NCBI RefSeq assembly: GCF_932294415.1
Contig: NC_065535.1
Coordinates: forward strand, 25,012,782 to 25,076,781
Direction of reading: 5' to 3'
DNA length: 64,000 nucleotides
From: Quercus robur
Lineage: Eukaryota > Streptophyta > Magnoliopsida > Fagales > Fagaceae
The position numbers and the translations under genes are program-made. A model generated the notes under the pieces. It did no database searches. It saw only the letters and a program-made list of their open reading frames with translations, and had not been told where the DNA came from. Every line of letters starts with the position of its first letter. The first letter of the stretch is position 1. Below are positions 36,901 through 48,479 of the stretch, piece by piece.

Positions 36901-39687
36901 ATTTAACATATAATTTTAAATAAATTTAATTTTTGTTTTATATTTAAATCCTTCAGTAGAATCTTAAGTATCATATTTTCTTTAAACAGGAAATAGTTCC
37001 ATATAGAAACACAATCATAATAAATGTCTATTAGTAACTATAACTTCACATTATTTCTTAAAAACATACATGTCATGTTAAATTTTCCAGTGCATTATAC
37101 GAGTTACCGACAGACCGAAACAGCTAGGGGAAGAATTACTAAAAACATAACACACACCCACCATAGTAGACAAATATTTAAAAATGTCACTGTAGATGGG
37201 CCCTCCATGTGGGCCAAAAGAGAGCACTAAGAAAAGCCCACATTGAGCAGGGTAGGGTGGGAGGCCCCCATGTGCCATAAACAACTACTTTTTTACAATG
37301 GGTAAGAAAGGGAGAGTACTAACAAAAAAACACGTTCCTCTCATGTCCACTTCACTGCTTTTTTCCTTTGTAACACACACACACACACACCCACACTCCT
37401 GTCCACTTCCCTGTGATGTGAGTGAGAGTGAGAAACTCTCTCTTAAATGGATAACAGGATAAGCCATTGCCATTGAACTTTTTTTAAGTTAGTGTTTTTG
37501 TAAGTAACACTTTCTATACTATCTTCCAAATGGTCCACCTATGGGCAAGACCGTAATCCTACTTTTTAATAATGCACAAACTATTAACACTCTTCACCTA
37601 AAACCCTCCAACCATTACTGTCGTTTAAAAAAAAATTGCATGATCAAGGACAAAATTATTGTCAAATAATAATCTGCTATCCAACTACAACTTTTGCTAG
37701 AAATGGTACTTACCAGTATATAAAGCTAGAAATTTTTTTGTTCTTCACAAGTAAACTAAGCAAGGATTATTTTGACATGATTAAAGCGATGTCTGGACTG
37801 GCAGGGAAGCACCTAGCAACCATGCCTCCAGGCCTAGATAAACATAAAAGTGTAGAATCTAGAACAGAACTCCATGTAGTGAAGAACCAGAACCAGTCCC
37901 AATAAAATCCCTTCATATAAGCCTGATGATTGGCAACAACAATATATATCAGGAGTTAAGAAACTTCATGATAGTGAATATATACATATTTGATCATTGA
38001 AACTAAGAATGCAGATTAGAATCTGGATTACAATCTGGAGTCCACCCTTTCGATCTCCATCAACAAAGGGTCAATTAAAAACAATACACAAGAAAAATAG
38101 AAAAGGAAATTACGGTTATTGAGTAGCATCAGAGTGCCTGCATATGTGGTTATTCAAATATAACTTTTTGATAAGCCTGTTTCAAGGTTCACATAAAAAC
38201 ATCATTGTAGAGAACACAGTTAGTTGCTATGGTACTTTTAGTGTACAGTAGATGACAGAGTTAAATTAAAACCTATTAAATGATAAAGACATTAATAATA
38301 ACATAATAATTGAGAAACAGTAAACCAACTGTTGCAATCTAAAAATAAAGTGACAAAAAAACTAATTAACAGTAAATTCAAGTTAGCGAGTGAACGTATG
38401 GAACCTATAGGTTACATAATAATGTTTATCTGAACTATCCTCACCCCAACCGCCCTTCCCCTGCCAACAGAAAATAATATGTAAACCAACACCCGCACAT
38501 TCTTTTGTAATCCACAGTAGCTGGGCATATCATAATTGGAGCTAAACGGTGGTATTTTTCCATTTAACAAGAATTCAATACACTTTTGAGAGTGGTAGCA
38601 CAGTGAAAAATCTGTAATTAAGCTACACTTTACTACCAGGAATAACTGGGAACGCGGAAATCATTGGATAGATACCATGATATCGGTTTCATTTCACAAC
38701 TCTAATTTTGGGAGGACGGGTAGCAATGGATGTTAAGATCAGAGAGAGAGAGAGAGAGATATCTTGTATTGCATTATGGAAATCGGGCTATCAAAATTCC
38801 CTGATGATCAACAATATTTCCTAGAAGAACTAGTAAAATGAGAAAAAAAGTCCCTAATTTAGCAGGTCAGTTTGTAGTTCAACAGGAAATCCATCATGTA
38901 CAGGAAAGTTTTGGTTGTTAGTATGCATACCAGACATAACACTGCTAACCTTCACCCTGACCAGCTAGCATGCTCTAATCTGATACAGACGCAATAACCC
39001 ATTAATGTCAACTATGCGACAATGGTTATTTGAAGTTCAGAATAAACTAGAACTGAAATATACATATTCCAGGTTATTGCTAAGGGATCCAAGATAATTC
39101 GACCAATTATAATCATGACAAATAGTTCCCAGAAACCATCCCATTAACAAAATCTATCGCCATCCTATATTTTGGGTGACCAAAATTCTTAAATTCCATA
39201 GGCCAATCAGGATCCTATCCTACTCATAGGGCTCAATATTTCAATAGTCAGGCTATTTAGGGACATCTTATATCTTGATAGGTAAAAATGAAATGAAGAC
39301 CAATCCTCTAATGTATTCATCCTATTCATATAATTTGGGTCATTTTTCCCATGGAAAAGACTAAGTTCATAGTTTCTCAATGTAACAATTCAGCTCAACT
39401 AAAATTGCCCTTAATCCCAATTTTAATTGGGGTTGATTATGGATTCTCATCAACTAATCAAGGCCAATCACATTTATTCTTTTGTCCATTCTATCCTACT
39501 GAAAACCATACTCTTTGTACCCTTCCAAAGAAAAACATTCTTCTTCACAACCCTCATGATCAACTGAAGAGATTTCTAGGAAGAATTGGCAATAATCAGT
39601 AATGTGAAGATTGAGCTGACAAAAAAATTACACTCCATTTTTGTACCAGAAGATAAGATTTAGGCAATCCATAACAAATAAATAGAT

Positions 39688-39728
<41 letters not shown>

Positions 39729-41200
39729 CCTCCATGAATTATCGTTTTCTCTCGATGGTGCCCTAAATTAATCAGCCTCCATTATGAATGATTAAACTAT
39801 CTCAACTAACTGTTTCCCATTTTTCCTAAACTGCAGCCACCCTTGGTATCATTTTATCAAAGATCATAGAGGCAATTATAACAGCATGTTACAAAATTCT
39901 GACATTATCACAGACAAGTTATTTACAGAGAGAAAACAAAGCACTAGGTGCATTCATACAAGAAAAAGAAATAATTGAATTTAATCTCCCACATCTGGAA
40001 ACCTAATCACCAGAATGATGAAGAAAAAAGATGAACAAATAAATTGAAATCCTAAGAAAACCTTACAAAACACAATAGCAACAAAAACAAAAACATACCA
40101 TGTTTATTTTAAAAAAAAATAAATCTTAAAAAGTTATGAATGGAAAAAGAAATGATTTGATTTTCAAATCCTGTCCAGATGCCCCCTTAACAACTGCCTG
40201 CACTTAACACAACATTTGAAATTCCAAAAACAGTAAGCATTTGATTCTCAACGACACTGCAGTAGAGTGTGACCACCATTTGAGAAATGCATATTATGAT
40301 ACAATGTGATGAAAAGAGAAAAAGGCTGTCATATAATCCTAAGAATTACAATAGAACATGAATTTGTTTCCTTGCTTCATGATTGGCAGAATGAGTCTCC
40401 TCACACAGCACAATCTGCCCCCATGTGAAGGCATAAAATCAGATAATTAAGAAACAGCAAATGAGCTTTTTGTACAAGCATGGGAAGACTCATCCTGAAG
40501 CAAGGAAAACTACTTATTTTTCGGGGTTTAGTTGAATTCTTGAAAAATGCTCCTGAAAATATTTTCTGACTGAAAACCACTAATTTTCATACCAATCATA
40601 ATATAACAAAAAGCCATCAATATTTAAAAAATAATAATAAAAAAAACCAAATTAAAACTCAAATAACCATTACCATTAACAAAATCAAACGCATATCATA
40701 AATTCCATATAATCTCTTATAGAGTATATCAAACACAAAATACAATCCAAATTTTGAAAAGAAAAAAATCAAATACCTCAGCAACAAAAAGGAGGACGCT
40801 GGAAAAGCAAAGATCAGTGGCTTGGTTGGTATATCAGTTGCCGAAGGTGTCATCTCAGTGGAGGGTCCGGTGAATCCAGTCAGTGACTCTATGGAGAGCT
40901 TAAACCAATTGGTCTGGGTTGTTTTGCAAGAGGTGGGAGGGTTGTGATCAACAGTAACAACAGGGATGGCTGGGTGAGTCAACGATGACTCGGGGTGAGG
41001 TTAAGCTTTATTGAAATACCAGTTGATCATTGGCCAGTTGAGTGCCTTTGGGGAAAGAGGTTGGCATCATCAGTCGGTGGGTTTGAGGGAAGGTGTTGGC
41101 TCATACCTGGTGTATGGAGGGGCCGAAGGTTTTGTCATAGACAATGCACAAAACTTCCACTTTTGCGAGTCATGGGAGTGATCATGGTAGGTAGTCTTAT
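33963..41200. other. Intergenic DNA, no convincing gene
   Basis: Up to about 37 kb it is AT-rich with long homopolymers. From about 37.6 kb the composition is more even, but reading frames stay short and no domain or paired splice pattern was recognised. The (TC)n microsatellite at 39693-39726 and the GC-richer block at 40780-41180 are noted. Confidence 0.45.
40780..41180 (-). other. GC-richer, gene-like block of unknown origin
   Basis: It stands out from its AT-rich surroundings. On the - strand a frame from 40982 reads PAIPVVTVDHNPPTS and then WFKLSIESLTGFTG, which resembles the plant VQ motif (F-x-x-h-V-Q-x-h-T-G) with V to I and Q to E. That frame meets a GT dinucleotide after about 69 codons and then becomes low-complexity. 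Upstream codons are broken by stops. It could be a decayed exon or coincidence, so I give no function. Confidence 0.25.
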
Positions 41201-41204
41201 CATT

Positions 41205-41312
41205 TTTTTTTTTTTTTTTGGTTTGGTAGTGGCTGATTCTTAGACTCAAACCCCGCGACTTGTCTCTTTTGATGGAAGGCACTTACCATTACACCAAGGC
41301 CTAACCTCTGGC
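41205..41312 (-). mobile_element. tRNA-derived SINE (minus orientation)
   Basis: On the - strand: TTGGTGTAATGGTAAGTGCC (A-box-like), then GGGGTTTGAGTCT (B-box-like) about 25 bp later, a short 3' part, and an A run (T run at about 41203-41219 on +). I could not confirm a target duplication. Confidence 0.65.
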
Positions 41313-41333
41313 TAAAGGCTATGTGAAGAGAGA

Positions 41334-41453
41334 AAAATGTTTATGTTTGTTTGGGGCATAAAACAATTTACACATCTCAAAACTGCATTTTCCTGGTCAA
41401 CCAAAAACATTTTCAGTTTGAGCTGGATTTTACGCCATGACAGACACAGCCTA
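41334..41453. mobile_element. Probable degenerate MITE
   Basis: The left end TGTTTGTTTGGGGCATAAAA and the inverted right end TGTGTCTGTCATGGCGTAAAA are imperfect terminal repeats about 120 bp apart. Confidence 0.45.
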
Positions 41454-41746
41454 AATGCAGATTATTGAAAATATGACAAACACAACAGACTATCACAATC
41501 TTCCTCTGCATAGATGGATCTCCCTCCTCCAGTAAATATATTGTGCCCAAAAAGGAAAGATTCGCTAAGATTAAAATTAATAGCAATCCATATGAGAAAC
41601 AAAACCTTTGTCCTACCAATAATCTGTTGAAAGAGTTGACAAAGAGGCTAAATTTACTCAATACCCAACTATGCTATCCACCTATTTCACCTATTTCTGA
41701 GGAACTCAACAACCATAGGGAAATACAACCAAACTTCAGAGACAAC

Positions 41747-41905
41747 AGAGATATGGAGTGCTCATTGTAACATTAATCTTCACAACAGTACTAACCACAC
41801 CATTCTTTACTGTATTCCTCGCTGTAACCAATAGAGATATAGAGTGCTCATTGTAACATTAAACTTCACAACAGTACTAACCACATCATTCTTTACTGTA
41901 TTCCC
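41747..41905. repeat. Direct tandem duplication, about 82 bp, two copies
   Basis: AGAGTGCTCATTGTAACATT (41833) repeats GGAGTGCTCATTGTAACATT (41756). Both continue into ACTAACCACA and TTCTTTACTGTATTCC. Non-coding. Confidence 0.9.
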
Positions 41906-42454
41906 TAGCCTAGCCTCCCTAAAGACATAAGTTTATAGCTCAAACATACCCAGAGGAGAAACTGTCAAACCTGAAACAAAATCTGTAAATTTTGAAGCTT
42001 ATTAGGAATCAATAAATATAATTTTAAACAAGTATAATATGATTTAACACTACTTATAAAAAATATAAAAAAAAAAAGTATAATATGATTTAATATTATA
42101 CGAGGATAATAAAACACACATTTACTACGCATGAGTGGGTGTAATTGACCTGATTTTGAATTTCTGAAGTCTGCACTCAGTTGGAGGATCACATCAGCCT
42201 AGAAAGTCAATCCTGAAGCTACCCTAAAGGCCAAACACAGCCTGCCTAATTCAGTTCCAGAGTTAGGTCATCCAGCTCAATGTTACTCTCTTATTCCATC
42301 TCATTCAACTGGCAAAACTAGTCATTTTAGTTTTCCCTGGAATAGTAAGTTTCCACATATGCATTCTAAAATTAAATTACCAACAATATAGTGACCTCAC
42401 TGGATATCATTTTAAGCAGAGAAAAAGTTCAGCCCTAGAATGCCTAATTTCTTG

Positions 42455-42539
42455 AGACATTGATAGTTGGGGGTGGGGTTTGAAGCCTGGATGTCTCCAT
42501 TGGAATCACCAGGATGTGCCAATTGAGCTATGAGGCTCC
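42455..42539 (-). mobile_element. tRNA-like retroposon, 85 bp, with 14-bp target duplication
   Basis: TGCCTAATTTCTTG occurs at 42441-42454 and 42540-42553. The insert read on the - strand has TAGCTCAATTGGCA (A box) and GGCTTCAAACCCC (B box) at tRNA spacing and is tRNA-sized. No poly(A) tail is visible. It does not fold into a convincing functional tRNA by eye. Confidence 0.75.
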
Positions 42540-43264
42540 TGCCTAATTTCTTGCCAAATAAATATGTTAGCTTAGCATAAATGTACAACCCTAGAATGGT
42601 TACACTGTGCCACGTGTCTTTTTTGTGTTGGAGATTTTATTAATTCTATAAAATTAATTAATATTTTCACTGATGTCATTAAATATATCAACATGAAAAT
42701 ATAACCATGATATACAAAAGAACCAAAGTTTTTGTAATACATATTTCGCAATAAACCTTTGTTTATATTTTTCCTTCAAGTTTTGATCACCTTCTCTTTT
42801 GTTTATTAGTTTGAGTGTTCCTATTATAGTTAAAGTTACAACAGCTAAAGTCATTAATTCAAACATAACTAACTAGCTATTTATCTTGATCACATTTTTA
42901 TAACATTAAAATTTAATCGGGATTTGTTTAAGTAAGATTATTCAATGCTTTAAACTTTGATATTTTTATATTCTAATACCAAACAGAAAATCGGTAATTC
43001 TTTACACTTACCATTGGTTTCAGCTAATCCAAATGAACACATGCTTATTCTTATCATATCAATGACATAAGCCTATATTAACTTATAGATATTATATAGA
43101 AATTTAATCTCAATTTTTATATTGGATTACCAAATGCGTGAAGTTCAGTATCTTTATGTTATAAATACTAAATAGAAATTCAACTTTTCTTTATGCTTGG
43201 CTATGAATATCAACTCATTTAGGTTATTACATGTAGCCAACCCTAACTAATCTATGGATCACCC

Positions 43265-43375
43265 TAACTTTTTTTTTTTTTTTTTTTTTATAAGTAATAA
43301 GGATTCATTGATATCAAAACAAAGAGACACCCAAGTACACAGGAAGTATACAGGGGTGAACAAATTAAAAATGAA
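43265..43375 (-). mobile_element. 5'-truncated LINE (L1-type) 3' end
   Basis: On the - strand it reads GGGTGTCTCTTTGTTTTGAT, then AATGAATCCTTATTACTTAT and a poly(A) run (T run at about 43269-43289 on +), a typical plant L1 3' terminus. The 64-aa frame across it is the translated tail. Confidence 0.6.
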
Positions 43376-43738
43376 TATTACAAAAGTCAAGTAGATCCAA
43401 AATAGTAGAAAAAGGTTGTTGTTATTGTTTAGATTAATACATGTTCTAATCATGTAACTGACCTAGGGCTATGCTAACATATACATTTTATAAATATACA
43501 ACTGAAAATCATGCAGATAGTAGTTCTTGATCCCTTATGAAGGATTCCATCAACTTCATATATTGTGTATAGATACTTTTATCCTAACTTAAAATTTTGA
43601 AGACACATGAATTGATAAATACTCTTCAAGTAAATTTTTTATTGTTACTTTCTCCATGTCACAATCTAAAATTATATAGTTACTAATAAGAAAACTAAAG
43701 GTGGGAGTGGACAAGTATTATTAATTTCTAAATTTATT

Positions 43739-43761
43739 AATAATAATAATAATAATAATAA
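43739..43761. repeat. (TAA)n microsatellite
   Basis: Seven or so trinucleotide units. A similar run is at about 14803-14821. Confidence 0.85.
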
Positions 43762-44369
43762 GAGTAATAAAAACTGTATAGGGTCCAACAAAAAATCATT
43801 TGTGAGGAGCAGCTCCCTCTAAAATACTGGAGGACTAGTATCTATCACAATGAGACACTCTTGACTGTCTCCCCCACCTGGACAAGTTCAATTTCTGGAT
43901 TAGCAATTGGAAAGAAGGCTACTTTCATACGCCAGAAGAATGGAGCTGATCTCCTTAGAGCTTGAAAGCATTCACATCTATTGTTCATCCACTTCCGGAG
44001 AAGATCTCAAGATCCATTTGATCAAGCATTTGGGATTTCTTTTGGTCAATCCCTGAACTCGCTTATAAGATCTAGACAACCAGCTAGTCCAATGTACACT
44101 AAAGGATGAAGGTGGACTTCAGAAAGTCTGATGGATTTCCTTTTTAAGGGAAGAAAATAACCATTGTCCACACATTTAATGGTTGGGTATGTAAAGATTG
44201 GAATTAGAGGGGGTCATTTACTTGAATGGCAGTATATTTATCCTTATGAAAGGATTGAGGTGTCAACATTAAGCTCAAAGTGAAAAAGATCCACATCATA
44301 AATCTCGTGGCATTTGGGTACTTGTGACTCCTTAATCTTAAGAATTCACACAATCCCATTCCTATATGC

Positions 44370-44626
44370 TCCCTATGTCCTAAATTGTTAGTCCTCTATT
44401 CCATTTTAAGATATCCCAAAATGAAGTCCTCTTTGAAAAGTCAATAAATAAATTTCTTAACACACCCTTTATTTAAAAGGTTAATACCCCTCTTTCACTA
44501 AAGTTTAAATTATGGAGGTTAGTTTTCGAAGCTTGTACCTTTTTATGTAAAAGACAATGCATTAAATGGTGTTCCCTTAAAAAGTTGGATTTTCTAAACA
44601 GACCAAACAATATGGGATGGATGGAG
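44370..44626. mobile_element. Stowaway-like (Tc1/mariner) MITE
   Basis: The left end CTCCCTATGTCCTAAATTGT and the inverted right end CTCCATCCATCCCATATTGT match the usual Stowaway terminus. A TA follows the right end, and TA lies 2 bp before the left end. Confidence 0.65.
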
Positions 44627-44629
44627 TAT

Positions 44630-45992
44630 CATATAGAACCTCAAAGGGGTAAAGTAGAAATAAGAACACTGATGTAGTATATGTGGCACGGACACACATG
44701 ATACCAAGCTGTCATATGCCTGTATATGTGCAGCTTGAACATCCTATACTTCTTCTCTTTGGAAACTTACATTACTTGAAAAAGTTTAATAAGAACACTG
44801 ATGTAGTAGCTTCTAATGTTGAAAACACTTGAGAAGCATAGAAAAGCTTCACAGAAAAAAGCAGGTTTCAAATGCCTAGTAGAGGCTTGACTCTAATAAA
44901 TGAAATGTCACAAGTCCTGCAAGAAACCAGCATCAATAGTGCAATGGCCAAAATGTTACGACAAAATGGGACAGATGTCCTTCAGAGAATGTTCCCTTGT
45001 TCTCTAAGCCAAAATTTCACAATGCTCACACTTACTACAACACTCCATAATGATGCCTCTTCAATGAGCAGTTCTAAGAAGTTGAAAATCTCCAAGGGTA
45101 CCATTATTTTTATAGTTCCAAACAGCCTAAAAGTATTCCGTAACAACCACCTTTGATAATAGAATTGCACAATCCTTTCAAGCATTACTGCACAATCCTT
45201 TGATAATAGTCTTTTTCTCTTTGGAAGAAATAAAATGCTAAGGCAAAGTAGATCAGATATGTGAAATGCTGGAAGAATTCAAAATCTGAAGATTTTACCC
45301 TGCAAATACGCCATTCTATAGGACAGGAGCAGGCAGGACGCACCCTTCCACATAACACATATCCTACAACTAGAGAACGTTAAATATCAATCCATCTTAC
45401 ACAATATCTGATGACCTCCAGGAGATCATCCATCAGGGAAACCAAGCTGGCCTAGATATTAAAAGTAGGAAATCAACCTAAAAAGCATTTTAAGGTAACA
45501 TGAAATAGTAACAGCCTAGAAACTCAATACCAAGTTGTCCTAGAACCCATTAATATGCTGCCTTATTTATGCATGAGGGCAGAAGCAACAATTTAGTTTT
45601 ATAGCCTTCTTTAGTTACCACTAAAAGATGGAACTGTTTTAGCACTAAAACATAAATATCTTAGCTGAATTTCATAAAGAGAACCAATAACAGAAGATTT
45701 AATATTAAATATTCAAACTTACAAAGTAAAAACAGGAAATGCTAGCCACAAAATTCTTCAACCATAGGCAATACGATTTCACTTAAGGCAAATGAACTAG
45801 AATTAGCCATTGGTAATTTGAACCATCCTATGATTACACAGTTATGCTGACAGTGTCATTGATTTCCAACAAGGCTCCCCCATCCAATTTGTGATAAAAC
45901 ACTTGAAACCAACTGCAGCTTGCCAGTAGCAAAGGAGACTTATAGCAAGCATGTAACAATAATGATAAACTAAGCTTGACAAGACCAGCCAA
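44630..45992. other. Region downstream of gene C
   Basis: No gene seen. It probably includes the 3' UTR of gene C just below 45993. Short local repeats occur (for example GCACAATCCTTT near 45165 and 45190). Confidence 0.45.
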
Positions 45993-47339
45993 CTAGTTAA
46001 AACCAGCACTCATTTCCTTTCGTTTCAATTCCAGTGCCATACGCTCATTCTCAAGTTTCATCCTCTCATTTTCCATCTTCAGTTTTTCCAACTCACGGTC
46101 TCTTTTCTTGCTAAACCTCTGCCACTTGAACCGCTGTTTCTCTAATTCCAACATCTCAACTTGAATTTGGAGCTTCTGTTCTTCCAAATGAAGAGAACGA
46201 GATTCAATCCACTGCTTTTGTAACCAAGCTGCTCTCATGTTCTCAGGTAAGGCTTGATTCATATCAGATTGGGCAATTTGTGCTTGAGAATAAGGACTTC
46301 TGTTGTAGTCCTGGGAATTCAAGGGATTCCCAATATTAATATCTTCATGGGCCAGGCCTTGTCTCAATTTCTTTGCTGACCCTAACACTCCATATATCCC
46401 CCTGTTATCCCCATGTAAAGCATGATTCTCCTCGAAGTCATCATGATCATCAGTTTCCATATCTTGATCATCTTCATCAAGATCATCATGTTGGTGCTTC
46501 CTGGCATCATCAATATCATGATCATCTCTACTTTTAAGGGCCAACTGTAATGAATGCTGTAATGCTTGATCATGAGGTAAATGCAATCTGTTACTATTAT
46601 GGTAAGAACACATTTCTTCATAGAACAACTGCTTTGAGCTTAATATTTTCCGAACGTCATCCTTCTCTTTCTCTGTCAGGTAGTCTATCACATCCAAAAG
46701 TGCAGGGTTCTCAACAACCTGGCAAGAAGTGCCCCTCCCAAGCATATCATTAAGCCGCTTATAACGTTTGTTAAGGTCATTGAATTTATCCTCACACTGC
46801 TGTGGTGAAACATGATAACCCCTCTCAGCCATGACCTTCGAGATAGATTTCCACTTGCCCTTTTTTTGTAGAACCGCAAATTTCCTTCTCCCCCCACTAC
46901 TGCCACAATCGGAGGCAACATCTTCACCTATATAAGAAACAGCAGTAATCAGAAGCCTCACCATCTTATCAGTCCACTTCACACGCTGCCATGGTGACCC
47001 CTTCTTCCCTCTACTTGCTTCATTATGACCATCAACACCTTCTTCAGTAAAACTCTGTTCATCCTCATCACTCATTGAGTTTTTGCTCCTCTCCCCCTTA
47101 TTGAAATCTACCATTGGAATGGTTTGATCACAGTTTTGTATGGTTCCCATTGTGAGCGGAAAGCCCTCATGAATCGAGGGATGTACAGCTGACCCTTGGC
47201 GAGGAAGAGAATGATGTTGGTGTATTGTATGTGGGTGTTGTGTTTGATGAGGAACTCTCATTGATCCTTGCAAGTCAAACCCTCCATAGGAACCCCCACC
47301 ACCTGGAATCATACCTCCTTGTGGTAAATTACCTTCCAT
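45993..47339 (-). CDS. Gene C: single-trihelix transcription factor, GT-gamma/HRA1 type
   Basis: One uninterrupted 448-aa frame; the ATG has G at -3 and +4, a strong context. The N-terminus is Gly/His-rich. The trihelix domain lies at residues about 118-205 (starts RVKWTDKMVRLL, third helix CEDKFNDLNKRYKRLN), with a longer first helix-loop than in GT-2 proteins. An acidic His/Asp-rich stretch is at about 271-306. A long C-terminal coiled coil (about 380-445) contains LEKQRFKWQRF and repeated MENERMKLENERM. From family knowledge it resembles Arabidopsis At1g76870/At1g21200 and HRA1 (At3g10040), a clade with one DNA-binding domain and a terminal coiled coil. HRA1 restrains the low-oxygen response; whether this protein does so is unknown. 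It lies 17 kb beyond the start of gene B on the same strand. Confidence 0.93.
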   Translation of the reverse strand: MEGNLPQGGMIPGGGGSYGGFDLQGSMRVPHQTQHPHTIHQHHSLPRQGSAVHPSIHEGFPLTMGTIQNCDQTIPMVDFNKGERSKNSMSDEDEQSFTEEGVDGHNEASRGKKGSPWQRVKWTDKMVRLLITAVSYIGEDVASDCGSSGGRRKFAVLQKKGKWKSISKVMAERGYHVSPQQCEDKFNDLNKRYKRLNDMLGRGTSCQVVENPALLDVIDYLTEKEKDDVRKILSSKQLFYEEMCSYHNSNRLHLPHDQALQHSLQLALKSRDDHDIDDARKHQHDDLDEDDQDMETDDHDDFEENHALHGDNRGIYGVLGSAKKLRQGLAHEDINIGNPLNSQDYNRSPYSQAQIAQSDMNQALPENMRAAWLQKQWIESRSLHLEEQKLQIQVEMLELEKQRFKWQRFSKKRDRELEKLKMENERMKLENERMALELKRKEMSAGFN

Positions 47340-47930
47340 TGCTTACTCCAAACAACAATTCAGATCAGACCCATAAATCCCATCACCCCTAAAACCCTAG
47401 GTTGCAGGTCCTTCCCAGTTCCCACTCAGTTGAAGCCATTCATATATACTAAATCCAACTCTATAAAATAAAAAATATGCATAACGCATTTCTTATTTTC
47501 AACCCCAATTCCTTGTTCAGTCTACAACCTCCTCCTCCCCCTCCTGGGGCTATTCAAAATCTCAACTTTTAAGCAACTATACCCATATTTTCCCATAGAA
47601 ATAAAAAACAAATACAAACCCACTTCCAAAATTTCAATACCAATTACAAATACCACAATTTTTTCTATACAAAATCCACCAAGACCTAAAACAGTTTTTT
47701 TCACCAATACTAGAATCAAATAAAAGTACCCAACATATTCAACACAAACAAAATAATCAAATCCTCAAAGAGTCGATTCACAAATAAGCAAAAGAGCTAC
47801 TTATCTGCAGCAAATCTCGAATTAGATAGCTAACCCCCGCTCACAACACCCACCAGAAAGGCATAAGCGGACCTCCCAATGATTAAGCCGAGAATCCAGG
47901 GTCGATAATCACGAAAAACAGCTCTACCAT

Positions 47931-47942
47931 CTATAAATATAC
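47931..47942 (-). promoter_or_regulatory. Candidate TATA box of gene C
   Basis: GTATATTTATAG on the - strand, about 595 bp before the start codon. A leader intron is possible: TATTTTTTATTTTATAG, ending at 47461, is a good acceptor. Its donor is not clear. Confidence 0.3.
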
Positions 47943-47955
47943 TGGCATAGACAGC

Positions 47956-48004
47956 AGAAGAAAGACAGTTTTTTTTTTTTTTGATAAGAAGAAAGACAGT
48001 TTTT
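47956..48004. mobile_element. Micro-retroposed insert with 18-bp target duplication, upstream of gene C
   Basis: AGAAGAAAGACAGTTTTT occurs at 47956-47973 and 47987-48004. Between the copies are a few T's plus GATA, matching the end of the L1-type tail seen at 43.3 kb. It lies just upstream of the candidate TATA box. Confidence 0.7.
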
Positions 48005-48152
48005 ATTAGATGTAACCCTCAAATTATCGCTAAGTTTTTTACTATATGTTACCAACTTAATACACTACCTATCCTATGTTACACTTTTCTTTTTTTTCTT
48101 TTGTTTGTTGAGAAACTACCTATGTTACACTTACACGCTTGTGTTTGTTTGG

Positions 48153-48187
48153 TCTCAGTCTCAGTCTCAGCCTCAGCCTCAGTCTCG
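48153..48187. repeat. Hexanucleotide repeat (TCTCAG/CCTCAG)
   Basis: About six units. The frames on both strands across it (for example ETEAEAETETET) are artefacts of the repeat. Confidence 0.85.
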
Positions 48188-48302
48188 AAGAAGCCATTAT
48201 TATGTAGTGTTTTAACAGGTTCAATGTATGGAAAGATTCGGTGGGTCCTTAATAACAACAATATTTGATTTTCAGATCACTTCCTAATTAATTTTTATAT
48301 TA

Positions 48303-48477
48303 GTGTAATGCTAAAAACACATAAAATAACATAATTTGTGCCGCAACTTTTTTACGTGATAAGTTGTGAGTGGTCGAGGTGTGTATCCACATAAATCGAT
48401 CATCGCACTTTTACCACTCACCACATAGGCAAATTATAACACAAGTTGTATCATTTTATATGACCCTAACATTACTA
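48303..48477. mobile_element. Foldback MITE
   Basis: The left arm starts GTAATGCTAAAAACACATAA and the inverted right arm GTAATGTTAGGGTCATATAA. Both continue into AAGTTGTGAGTGG-type and GTGGTGAGTGG-type stretches. The centre is non-coding. Confidence 0.6.
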
Positions 48478-48479
48478 TT

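Noticed and set aside
41221..41312. Functional tRNA gene
   Set aside because: A- and B-box-like sequences are present, but the acceptor stem does not pair and a T run flanks it; it fits a SINE.
37600..45900. An additional large host gene, suggested by the more even composition
   Set aside because: No frame above about 110 codons, no domain and no convincing exon series on either strand.
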